Part shown: one piece after another, positions 1-6,634 of the stretch
Numbering within the stretch: the first letter of the stretch is position 1
Layout of the letters: every line of letters starts with the position of its first letter
NCBI GenBank assembly: GCA_021443945.1
Contig: JABUSF010000005.1
Location: 57,231-64,863, forward strand
DNA from: Ileibacterium sp.
GTDB taxonomy: Bacteria; Bacillota_I; Bacilli_A; Erysipelotrichales; Erysipelotrichaceae
Length of the DNA stretch: 7,633 nucleotides
Direction of reading: 5' to 3'
Position numbers and translations under genes: made by a program
The notes under the pieces: model-generated
What the model was told of the DNA's origin: nothing
The model's input: only the letters and a program-made list of their open reading frames with translations
Database searches by the model: none

Positions 1-789
1 GCAGATTTCGTTTCCAACGACTGGAAGATGAATCAGGCAGATCATATTGAACTGATTACCGGGCCGAATATGGGCGGTAAATCCACCTATCTTCGACAGA
101 ATGCCCTCATTGCCATAATGGCGCAGATGGGAAGCTTTGTTCCGGCCAGAAAAGCAAGTCTTCCTGTCTTTGACCGGATCTTTACACGCATCGGAGCCAA
201 CGATGACATCTTGACCGGCAAGTCCACGTTCATGGTGGAAATGATGGAAGCCAACATTGCTTTGCGCAATGCAACTAAAAATTCTTTAATCCTCTTCGAT
301 GAAATCGGAAGAGGAACGGCCACATACGATGGAATGTCACTGGCCCAGGCCATGATGGAGTACATTGACGAAGTCATCCAGGCCAAAACTCTGTTTTCCA
401 CCCATTATCATGAGCTGACAGATATGGAAGAACAGCGGCCGGGCATTTTCAATGTTCATGTAGACGTTCGGGAAAAGAAAGACGGCATTCAGTTTCTGTA
501 CCGAGTGGCCGACGGGAAAGCAGACAAATCCTACGGAATCAATGTCGCCCGTCTGGCGCATCTTCCTTCCGCGGTTCTGGAACGAGCATCAGATCTGCTT
601 CAGTCATATGAAATTCAGAACCAGTCCGGTTCCTATCAGCCAAGTCTCTTTGTCATGGAAAAAAGCAGTCCTGCTCAGCATAAGATTATTGATTTGCTGT
701 CAGAAATCGATGCCGACGACTTGTCTCCCAGAGAATCACTGGAACTGGTATACAAATTGAAAAAAATGGCAGACGAATCACTGAAATAG
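1..789 (+). CDS. mutS: DNA mismatch repair protein MutS, C-terminal part (5' end outside window)
   Basis: MutS recognises base mismatches and small loops and, with ATP, forms a sliding clamp that recruits MutL. The reading frame is open from base 1, so only the last 262 codons are present: most of the ATPase domain and the C-terminal tail. Visible motifs are the Walker A loop GPNMGGKST (61-87), the signature STFMVEMMEA (223-252), Walker B LILFDEIGRGT (286-318) and the STHYHEL switch (397-417). A helix-turn-helix dimerisation segment follows (YGINVARLAHLP, about 532-567). The tail has QPSLF (637-651), which fits the beta-clamp binding consensus, and ends in the usual LSPRESLELVYKLKK element. 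The motifs and adjacent mutL point to MutS1, not MutS2; no Smr nuclease domain follows. The ATG at 28 is internal and not the true start. The gap to mutL is 15 bases. Confidence 0.97.
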   Translation, partial: ADFVSNDWKMNQADHIELITGPNMGGKSTYLRQNALIAIMAQMGSFVPARKASLPVFDRIFTRIGANDDILTGKSTFMVEMMEANIALRNATKNSLILFDEIGRGTATYDGMSLAQAMMEYIDEVIQAKTLFSTHYHELTDMEEQRPGIFNVHVDVREKKDGIQFLYRVADGKADKSYGINVARLAHLPSAVLERASDLLQSYEIQNQSGSYQPSLFVMEKSSPAQHKIIDLLSEIDADDLSPRESLELVYKLKKMADESLK

Positions 790-804
790 AAAGAGTCAAA
801 AGTC

Positions 805-2781
805 ATGGGATATATCAAAGTCATGGATCCGCATTTAAGCAATATGATTGCAGCCGGCGAAGTGGTCGACCGGCCCGTCAATATTGTGAAAGAATGCGTG
901 GAGAATGCACTGGATGCCGGTGCACAGACCATTGAAATCGAAGTGTTTCAAGGGGGAATCGAAGGCATCACCATTACAGATGACGGCTGCGGCATGGATG
1001 AGGAAGATGCCGTTCTGGCTTTTTCCCGTCATGCAACAAGCAAGCTCAAAGACGAAAAAGATTTGTTCAATATTCAAACTATGGGATTTCGGGGAGAGGC
1101 GCTGGCCTCCATTGCGGCGGTGGCCAAAGTGGATCTGCAGACCAACAACTCCTCCAAAGGAACCCATGTCCGGTTTGAATATGGCGAAAATACTGTAACG
1201 GAGGAATTCAGCTGTCCAAGGGGAACCCGAATCGAAATTAAAGGGCTCTTTCTGCATACACCCGCCCGCTTTAAATATTTGAAACGGGCCAATTATGAAT
1301 TTTCCATCATCGCCGATACGGTGAATAAACTGGCCATCTCCCATCCGGAAATCCGTTTTACGCTCCGGCATGACGGCCGTCTGATTTTTCAAAGTTCCGG
1401 AAAAGGGAATCAGCTGGAAATTCTCTATTCCATGTATGGAAGGGAAGTGGCAGAAAATGCTCTGCCTTTTCGAAATGAAAGTGATGATTTTATCATCAGC
1501 GGCTATGCAGTCCAGCCAAAAATCAGCCGTGCGAATAAAAACTTCATTTATTTGACCATCAACAACCGTCTGATCAAGTCGTATCCGCTGACCAAAGCGG
1601 TCATTGAAGGATACCGGGAATTTCTTCCCAAGGAAAGATTTCCCATTGTTCTGCTCAATGTCGAGATCGATCCTCAGCTGGTGGACGTCAACGTCCATCC
1701 AAACAAACTGGAAGTCCGCATTTCCAAAGAAGAATATCTGCAGCAGCTGATCATCAATACCATGGAAAATCTCTTTTCCGATCAGCTGGTGACTCCGGAA
1801 CTCAGTCTGGAAAGGGCCAAAACCGATCCCATTCCTGTGCAGGAAACCCTGAGCATGGAATATGTGCTTCCAACATCCAGAGAACTTCACAAAGAAGACA
1901 AAAGCAAAGATGCCTTTGTCAGAGAAAGCCAAGAGCCGCACGGCTTTGAAAAAAAGGAAAATCTGGAGGGACATCCGTTTTTAAGAAGCTACGAAAACAA
2001 CAATGCTCAAAAAGCCAAAGAGTATCAGGAAGAACATGAGCTTCCTCAAAAGACCATCAAAGATGAACTGCGTCAGGAATTTCAGGGCGTGATTCCGGGA
2101 CAGAGCAGAATACCGGATTATTTGCCGGAACAAAAGAAATCGGAAGAACAGCCGGCTGTTCAGGAAGTTAAGCAGGCCCAGGATTATCAAAAGGGCATGG
2201 AATTCTTTGCCCACTTAAAAATCATCGGCCAGCTGAAAGACTCTTATATTTTGTGTGAGAACCCGGACGGTCTGGTGGTCATTGACCAGCATGCCGCCCA
2301 GGAGCGCTACAATTTTGAACGTCTTGAAAATCTCTTTGACAAGCCGGTCACCCATCTGCAGCCCTGCATGGTCCCCTTAAGAATTCCTGTTTCTGCGGAT
2401 TTGTATGTGCAGCTGGATGAAATCAATGACGCTGTCTCTCATTACGGTTTGAAGTTTGAATCCTTTGGGAAAAACCAGTTCATTTTAAGGGAACTGCCCG
2501 GATGGTTTATGGATGTGGACAGAGATCAGTTTTTAAGCGATCTGATGGCCTGGTTCCAGAAAAACAAAACCATCGATATGAACGCTCTGCGCCGTCATAT
2601 GATCGCCACCATGGCCTGCCATTCGTCCATCCGGTTCAACCGTCCGTTAAGTATGCCGGAAATGGAAAAAGTGATTATCGATCTTCAAAGCTGCAGACAG
2701 CCTTATCACTGCCCTCATGGAAGACCAACGGTGATTACGCTGTCAGAAGCACAGCTGCGAAAGGAGTTTGAACGTGGCTGA
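805..2781 (+). CDS. mutL: DNA mismatch repair endonuclease MutL
   Basis: MutL couples mismatch recognition by MutS to strand incision. The 658-residue protein has an N-terminal GHKL ATPase domain (about 1-335) with the general base E30 and Mg-binding N34 in KECVENALDAG, DDGCGM at 59-64, and GFRGEAL at 94-100. VDVNVHPNK (293-301) marks the transducer fold. A charged Glu/Lys/Gln-rich linker spans about 340-460. The C-terminal dimerisation domain holds the nuclease metal motifs: DQHAAQERYNFE (494-505), ACHSS, CPHGRP (from C636) and FER near the extreme C-terminus. QPCMVP (519-524) resembles the beta-clamp motif of Bacillus MutL. The enzyme should therefore nick DNA itself without MutH. The ATG at 805 matches the family N-terminus (MGYIKVMDPHLSNMIAAGEVV); a weak GAAAGAG lies 9 bases upstream. 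The last codons overlap the miaA start by 8 bases. Confidence 0.98.
   Translation: MGYIKVMDPHLSNMIAAGEVVDRPVNIVKECVENALDAGAQTIEIEVFQGGIEGITITDDGCGMDEEDAVLAFSRHATSKLKDEKDLFNIQTMGFRGEALASIAAVAKVDLQTNNSSKGTHVRFEYGENTVTEEFSCPRGTRIEIKGLFLHTPARFKYLKRANYEFSIIADTVNKLAISHPEIRFTLRHDGRLIFQSSGKGNQLEILYSMYGREVAENALPFRNESDDFIISGYAVQPKISRANKNFIYLTINNRLIKSYPLTKAVIEGYREFLPKERFPIVLLNVEIDPQLVDVNVHPNKLEVRISKEEYLQQLIINTMENLFSDQLVTPELSLERAKTDPIPVQETLSMEYVLPTSRELHKEDKSKDAFVRESQEPHGFEKKENLEGHPFLRSYENNNAQKAKEYQEEHELPQKTIKDELRQEFQGVIPGQSRIPDYLPEQKKSEEQPAVQEVKQAQDYQKGMEFFAHLKIIGQLKDSYILCENPDGLVVIDQHAAQERYNFERLENLFDKPVTHLQPCMVPLRIPVSADLYVQLDEINDAVSHYGLKFESFGKNQFILRELPGWFMDVDRDQFLSDLMAWFQKNKTIDMNALRRHMIATMACHSSIRFNRPLSMPEMEKVIIDLQSCRQPYHCPHGRPTVITLSEAQLRKEFERG
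2760..2766 (+). promoter_or_regulatory. Ribosome binding site of miaA inside the end of mutL
   Basis: AAAGGAG lies in the last codons of mutL. It is 7 bases before GTG at 2774 but only 1 base before the in-frame TTG at 2768. Normal spacing therefore selects GTG, not TTG, as the miaA start. Confidence 0.8.
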
Positions 2782-3694
2782 TTCAAAAATAATTGCCATT
2801 GCAGGACCGACGGGGACAGGAAAAACTTCTCTTTCCATTGCTCTGGCCAAAGAACTGAACGGAGAAATCATTTCTGCAGATTCCATGCAGGTGTACAAAA
2901 AGATGGACATCGGCACAGCCAAAGTGACGAAAGAGGAAATGGAAGACATCCCTCACTATCTGGTGGACATTCAGGATTACAGTGAACCCTACAACGTAAA
3001 AATTTTTCAGGAAAAATGCCGTCAGGCCATAGACGAGATTCTGGCCAAAGGAAAAGTACCGATTTTATGCGGGGGTACCGGACTTTATTTAAAAGCGGCT
3101 TTATATGATTATGTGTTTAAAGACGAAGAGCTGGATCCGGCTTTGTTAAAAGAAATTGCAGCCATGAGCACAGAAGACATTCTGGCCAGGCTGCAGATTA
3201 TGGATCCCAAGGCGTTGGAAAAAATACATCCCAACAACCGGCGCCGTCTGGAAAGAGCGCTGGCCATCTGCAGCAGCGGAGAAAACAAGAGTTCAAGAGA
3301 AGACGAACAGGAACACAAGCCCATTTATGATGTGTTCTGGATCGGATTGAATGCCGACAAGAAACTGGTGGATGAGCGCATCGATCTCCGGGTGGAAAAA
3401 ATGTTTGAAGACGGACTGGTGCAGGAAGTCACAGAACTGTTCTGTGATCCCAAGACATGGGAGTATTCCAGTTTTCAGGGTATTGGATACAAAGAATTTA
3501 GAGACTACTTTGAAAACAAAGCTTCCCTTGAAGAAGTGAAAGAAAAAATCAAAATCCATTCCCGGCAGTATGCCAAGCGCCAGATGACCTGGTTTCGGCA
3601 CCAGATGCCGGTGGAATGGTTTCATCTGGCAGACAGAGATGAAATTGTGAAAGCAGCGAAAAATTGGTATGGACAATCGGAATCAAAGATCTGA
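2774..3694 (+). CDS. miaA: tRNA dimethylallyltransferase MiaA
   Basis: MiaA transfers the dimethylallyl group of DMAPP to N6 of adenosine 37 in tRNAs that read codons starting with U, giving i6A37. Numbered from the GTG start (306 residues, normal for the family), the P-loop GPTGTGKT is at 11-18, SADSMQVY at 34-41 with the catalytic-type Asp36, and GGTGLYLKA at 100-108. HPNNRRRLERAL (152-163) follows, then the tRNA-binding GIGYKEF (236-242) and SRQYAKRQMTWFR (263-275). An upstream in-frame TTG (2768) would add two residues but leaves only one base to the ribosome binding site. The gene overlaps mutL by 8 bases and tcdA by 26, so it is probably coupled to both. MutL-MiaA linkage is common in bacteria. 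No methylthiotransferase MiaB gene is in the window. Confidence 0.97.
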   Translation: MADSKIIAIAGPTGTGKTSLSIALAKELNGEIISADSMQVYKKMDIGTAKVTKEEMEDIPHYLVDIQDYSEPYNVKIFQEKCRQAIDEILAKGKVPILCGGTGLYLKAALYDYVFKDEELDPALLKEIAAMSTEDILARLQIMDPKALEKIHPNNRRRLERALAICSSGENKSSREDEQEHKPIYDVFWIGLNADKKLVDERIDLRVEKMFEDGLVQEVTELFCDPKTWEYSSFQGIGYKEFRDYFENKASLEEVKEKIKIHSRQYAKRQMTWFRHQMPVEWFHLADRDEIVKAAKNWYGQSESKI

Positions 3695-4406
3695 ATTACT
3701 CATGGGCTCCAAAGCTCTTGAAAAACTGAAAAATTCTACCGTAATGGTGGTGGGAACCGGCGGGGTCGGCTCCTTTGCCGCAGAAGCCTTAATCCGAACA
3801 GGAGTAGGACATCTCATCTTTATTGACAAGGATGTGGTGGAAGCAAGCAACATCAACCGTCAGCTGGTGGCCCGGCAGGACACCATCGGACAAAGCAAAG
3901 TGGAAATCCTGAAAAAGCATGCAGCAAATTTAAATCCGGATGTAAAAGTGGATGCCATTCATGACTTTTACGATGCAGCCATGAATGAAAAGCTTCTGGC
4001 TTTAAAACCGGACTATATTCTGGACTGCATTGATTCTGTGGATTCCAAAAAGGATCTGATCCGCTTTGCTCTGGACAATGACATCCCCATTGTGTCCAGC
4101 ATGGGCATGGCCCGAAAGAAGGATCCCAGTCAGATTTCCATTATGGAGCTGGAAAAAACCAGCTATGATCCCATTGCCAAAATTTTAAGAGTCTGGAAAC
4201 GGAAAAACCGGATTCGAAAAAAGATTTGGGTGGCTTCCTCAGTGGAAAAGCCTGTGGAAATGGAAAAAGGATCCGTTCTGCCTTCCGCAATTTTTGTACC
4301 GGCAACAGCGGGGCTGGCGATGGCCAATAAAGCGGTTCTGGATTTGGCAAAAGAGGCTGAACGTCAGGAAGATCAAACGATCGAACAAGAAGGAGTAATC
4401 AAGTAA
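3669..4406 (+). CDS. tcdA: tRNA threonylcarbamoyladenosine dehydratase, TcdA/CsdL family (E1-like)
   Basis: TcdA uses ATP to cyclise N6-threonylcarbamoyladenosine (t6A) at position 37 of tRNAs reading ANN codons to ct6A. The 245-residue protein is a ThiF/MoeB/E1-like Rossmann domain. It has the nucleotide loop GTGGVGSFAAEAL (29-41), the acidic strand end FIDKDVV (51-57), NINRQL (61-66), DCIDSVDSK (119-127), and IVSSMGMARKKDP (141-153). The family-typical block TSYDPIAKILR lies at 164-174, followed by a very basic stretch (WKRKNRIRKK, 176-185) and FVPATAGL (209-216). The N-terminus MDNRNQRSELLMGSKALEKL matches the usual TcdA start, which supports the ATG at 3669 although it overlaps miaA by 26 bases and has no clear ribosome binding site. 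The only cysteine seen is C120, so there is no sign of an E1-type thioester cysteine. The sulfur-relay partners CsdA and CsdE are not in the window. A related ThiF-family role is less likely. Confidence 0.92.
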   Translation: MDNRNQRSELLMGSKALEKLKNSTVMVVGTGGVGSFAAEALIRTGVGHLIFIDKDVVEASNINRQLVARQDTIGQSKVEILKKHAANLNPDVKVDAIHDFYDAAMNEKLLALKPDYILDCIDSVDSKKDLIRFALDNDIPIVSSMGMARKKDPSQISIMELEKTSYDPIAKILRVWKRKNRIRKKIWVASSVEKPVEMEKGSVLPSAIFVPATAGLAMANKAVLDLAKEAERQEDQTIEQEGVIK

Positions 4407-4411
4407 AAAGA

Positions 4412-5698
4412 ATGAACAGTGACATAGGTGTACAAATCACTTTGCTGGTGGTGCTGCTGGTGCTGTCCGCCGTATTCTCCAGTGCGGAAACATCTTTGGT
4501 GGGGGTTTCCAAAATGCGCATTCGTTCTCTGGCAGACGAAGGAAATAAAAAAGCTCAGGATGTGTTAAAGCTGTATGAGGAAGAATCCAAAATGCTTTCC
4601 GCTATATTAATCGGAAACAATCTGGTCAATACCTTTATGGCTTCCATTGCCTCCATGATTGCCTACAACTTTGGAGGCTACGCCGTCAGCATCGCCACGT
4701 TTCTCATTACCTTTTTAATTCTGGTGTTTGGAGAAATCACTCCAAAAACACTGGCTACCCGCTACGCCGAAAAAATGGCGCTGTTTTATGCGCCAATCAT
4801 TCTCGTTTTAACCAAAATTCTAACGCCGGTCATCTGGTTTATTAATTTGTTCTCCAAGCTCATTCTTGGACTGCTGGGCGTGAAGAGTGATCAAAAAGCC
4901 CAGTCCATTACAGAAAGCGAACTGCATACCATTTTGGACGTGTCTCATGAGGAAGGCGTCATTGAAGCGGAAGAGCGGCAGATGATTAAAAACGTATTCG
5001 ACTTCACCGACGCTAAAGCCAGAGAAATCATGGTGCCCAGGGTCCATGTGTCAGCAGTGGATTTAAACTGCTCCTATGAAGATCTCATTGATGCTTACCG
5101 CCGGGAAAGATTTACCCGAATTCCCGTATACGAAGGAAGCATTGACAACATTATTGGAATCGTCAATATGAAGGACCTGATTCTGTACGATCCCAAAAAG
5201 CCTTTTGTCATTCAGGATTATCTGCGCAAGCCTTACTTCACGGTGGAAAACAAACCCATTGCCGACCTGCTGCAGGAAATGCAGAAGGATGCCTTTAATA
5301 TGGCTGTGGTTCTGGATGAGTACGGCGAAATGGCCGGTATTCTGACAGTGGAAGATATTGTCGAAGAAATTGTCGGCGAAGTGCAGGATGAGTACGATGC
5401 CTACGAAAATGACAACATCCGAAAAATCGGTGAAAACACCTGGCAGGTTCGAGGCTACATCTCTCTCCATGATTTAAACGATGAACTGTCACTGGATCTG
5501 GATTCAGAAGATTTTGATTCCGTAGGCGGTTTGATCATCGAAAAGCTGGGTCATCTTCCTTCATTGTCGGAGAAGATTACGCTGGAGAACGGCGTGGTGC
5601 TGAAAGTCTCCAAACTGAACAAAAACAGAATTGAGGAAGTTCTTATCAAAATTCCGGAAGCTCAGGAAGAGAAGGACGACCCCTCTGAAAGAAAATAA
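4412..5698 (+). CDS. CNNM/CorC (HlyC) family membrane protein with CBS pair
   Basis: This protein belongs to the family once called hemolysins, now CNNM/CorC, implicated in magnesium or other divalent cation transport. The 428-residue chain begins with a DUF21/CNNM membrane domain: hydrophobic segments at about 8-28, 65-87, 89-113 and 122-156. These carry the conserved SSAETSL (23-29), LIGNNLVN (66-73) and FGEITPKTLA (106-115), which line the ion site in characterised members. A cytosolic helical segment (about 166-205) leads to the CBS pair: EIMVPR to VNMKDLI (205-257) and about 267-329 with VVLDEYGEMAGILTVEDIVEEIVGE. A CorC_HlyC domain (about 338-415) closes the protein. Gene start: ATG 4412, five bases after tcdA; the nearest good GAAGGAG (4389-4395) is 16 bases upstream, farther than usual, and no in-frame alternative start exists nearby. 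Cytotoxic activity should not be assumed from the old name; the ion moved is unknown. Confidence 0.94.
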   Translation: MNSDIGVQITLLVVLLVLSAVFSSAETSLVGVSKMRIRSLADEGNKKAQDVLKLYEEESKMLSAILIGNNLVNTFMASIASMIAYNFGGYAVSIATFLITFLILVFGEITPKTLATRYAEKMALFYAPIILVLTKILTPVIWFINLFSKLILGLLGVKSDQKAQSITESELHTILDVSHEEGVIEAEERQMIKNVFDFTDAKAREIMVPRVHVSAVDLNCSYEDLIDAYRRERFTRIPVYEGSIDNIIGIVNMKDLILYDPKKPFVIQDYLRKPYFTVENKPIADLLQEMQKDAFNMAVVLDEYGEMAGILTVEDIVEEIVGEVQDEYDAYENDNIRKIGENTWQVRGYISLHDLNDELSLDLDSEDFDSVGGLIIEKLGHLPSLSEKITLENGVVLKVSKLNKNRIEEVLIKIPEAQEEKDDPSERK

Positions 5699-5705
5699 AT
5701 CCATG

Positions 5706-5736
5706 AAAAAAAGCACATCGGCCAGGATGTGCTTTT
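5706..5736. terminator. Bidirectional intrinsic terminator between convergent genes
   Basis: A perfect 11-bp stem (5709-5719 with 5726-5736) closes a six-base loop GGCCAG. On the + strand the stem ends in TTTT just after the CNNM gene stop (5698). On the - strand seven T residues (complement of 5706-5712) follow the stem right after the amidase stop (5738). It can serve both converging transcripts. Confidence 0.88.
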
Positions 5737-5737
5737 A

Positions 5738-6505
5738 TTAATTGTCTTCTTTGCTGTTTTCTGTACTGGAAGAAGCAGCCGGTGCATTTGATTTTTCGAT
5801 GGTCTGGGCGATGCCGGAAGCGATTGCTTTTGCAATTTCGTTTTGAGTGTCCGGGTCGGTCAATCCTTCCAGATCAGATGGATTGGTCATATATCCGGTT
5901 TCAATCAAAGCGCCTGTGACATCCGACATGGAAATCACCTGCAGCGGTGTATTGTCCGTTGTGATGATGCCGGCATTCTTGGACCAGTCAATTTCTTCAA
6001 AATGATCGATGATGTTCTCAGCTAGAGTTTTGGATGCTGGATCGTTTGGACGAATAAACAGGTTGTATCCGTAAACAGAAGAATCGTCAAAAGAGTTTCC
6101 ATGAATGCTGACAAAATAATCTGCTTTCCAGGTTTTCTGCATTTCCGTTCGGTGATTCAAATCATCCAGTTCTGTGGTTCCCCAGGTCACTGCATCCGTA
6201 TCTCTGGTCAGGATCACATTGACATGAGGAGCCAGCTGCTTGAGCCAGGTGCGTACGTCCAAAGCAATGGCCAGATTCAGATCAGCTTCCCGAACCCCCT
6301 CGGGTGCGCTTTTGCCAGGATCAAATCCGCCGTGTCCGGGATCGATCATCACTGTGGCTTCTTTCTGGGTAATGGGGTCCACTGCTTTTTTGGAGGATTT
6401 GGAAGAGAACAGAAAAAATACGGCCACACAAACAAGAATGGCGCAAATACCAATTCCGGCCAGCTTCAGCTGCGGTTTTACTTTGATTTTGCTTTTTGCT
6501 GACAT
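5738..6505 (-). CDS. N-acetylmuramoyl-L-alanine amidase (Amidase_3), membrane-anchored, copy 1
   Basis: The enzyme hydrolyses the amide bond between N-acetylmuramic acid and L-alanine of peptidoglycan, on the outer face of the membrane. The 255-residue protein has a basic N-terminus, one hydrophobic helix at about 14-34 (signal anchor), a short linker, then an Amidase_3 domain from about 51 to 236. Zinc ligands are H58 in IDPGHGG, E73 in VREADLNLA and H135 in FVSIHGNS; the catalytic glutamate is E202 in LIETGYMTN. The C-terminal 20 residues are a low-complexity Ser/Ala/Glu tail. No LysM, SH3, AMIN or SPOR wall-binding domain is present. The start at 6505 is chosen because AAGGAGGA lies 5 bases upstream; an in-frame ATG at 6562 would add 19 residues but lacks this. 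The anchor cysteines (C21, C26) do not sit in a lipobox. It is a paralogue of the next amidase gene (about 45% identity over the domain). Confidence 0.94.
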   Translation of the reverse strand: MSAKSKIKVKPQLKLAGIGICAILVCVAVFFLFSSKSSKKAVDPITQKEATVMIDPGHGGFDPGKSAPEGVREADLNLAIALDVRTWLKQLAPHVNVILTRDTDAVTWGTTELDDLNHRTEMQKTWKADYFVSIHGNSFDDSSVYGYNLFIRPNDPASKTLAENIIDHFEEIDWSKNAGIITTDNTPLQVISMSDVTGALIETGYMTNPSDLEGLTDPDTQNEIAKAIASGIAQTIEKSNAPAASSSTENSKEDN

Positions 6506-6510
6506 AGAAA

Positions 6511-6518
6511 TCCTCCTT
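6511..6518 (-). promoter_or_regulatory. Strong ribosome binding site of amidase copy 1
   Basis: Read on the - strand, AAGGAGGA lies 5 bases before the ATG at 6505. It is the best match to the anti-Shine-Dalgarno sequence in the window and decides the start against the upstream in-frame ATG at 6562. Confidence 0.85.
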
Positions 6519-6567
6519 CTAAAGTCAGAGTTCAGTCTATCATTTTTGCGGTCGTGATTCATGGGAT

Positions 6568-6596
6568 ATATTCAAAGAAATGTCTTTTCTAAGCAA
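6568..6596 (-). promoter_or_regulatory. Possible promoter of amidase copy 1
   Basis: On the - strand TTGCTT (6591-6596) and GAATAT (6568-6573) are separated by 17 bases, a weak match to a sigma-A type promoter. The argument for some promoter here is that a terminator closes the upstream amidase gene, leaving copy 1 without a transcript otherwise. The T-rich -35 region overlaps the terminator's U-tract. The match is poor and could be chance. Confidence 0.3.
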
Positions 6597-6632
6597 AAAG
6601 AACCCGGTGCCCGGCGGGCATCAGGTTCTTTT
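6595..6632 (-). terminator. Intrinsic terminator after amidase copy 2
   Basis: A hairpin begins three bases after the stop codon at 6635. A 9-bp outer stem (6596-6604 with 6624-6632) continues into a G/C-rich inner stem (6606-6612 with 6616-6622, one mispair) with a three-base loop. On the - strand it ends in TTCTTTTT. The stem's A/T arms also give a short T run on the + strand, but no + strand gene ends here. Confidence 0.8.
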
Positions 6633-6634
6633 GA

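Noticed and set aside
835..1974. A 379-codon open frame on the - strand, antisense to mutL
   Set aside because: It lies wholly inside a clear mutL gene, has no recognisable domain, and its Phe/His/Ile-rich translation is what the reverse complement of this codon use gives.
4412..5698. Reading the CNNM/CorC-type gene as a toxin because the family was named hemolysin
   Set aside because: The domain order DUF21, CBS pair, CorC_HlyC fits cation-transport proteins; nothing indicates a secreted or pore-forming toxin.
6404..6445. Possible lipoprotein signal in amidase copy 1 (cysteines 21 and 26 in the hydrophobic segment)
   Set aside because: The residues before the cysteines (IGI and ILV) do not fit a lipobox, which needs a small residue just before the cysteine; a plain membrane anchor explains the segment.
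6506..6562. Upstream in-frame start adding 19 residues to amidase copy 1
   Set aside because: The strong AAGGAGGA falls just before the ATG at 6505, and the extra residues (many Arg, Asp, Asn) do not resemble a signal anchor.
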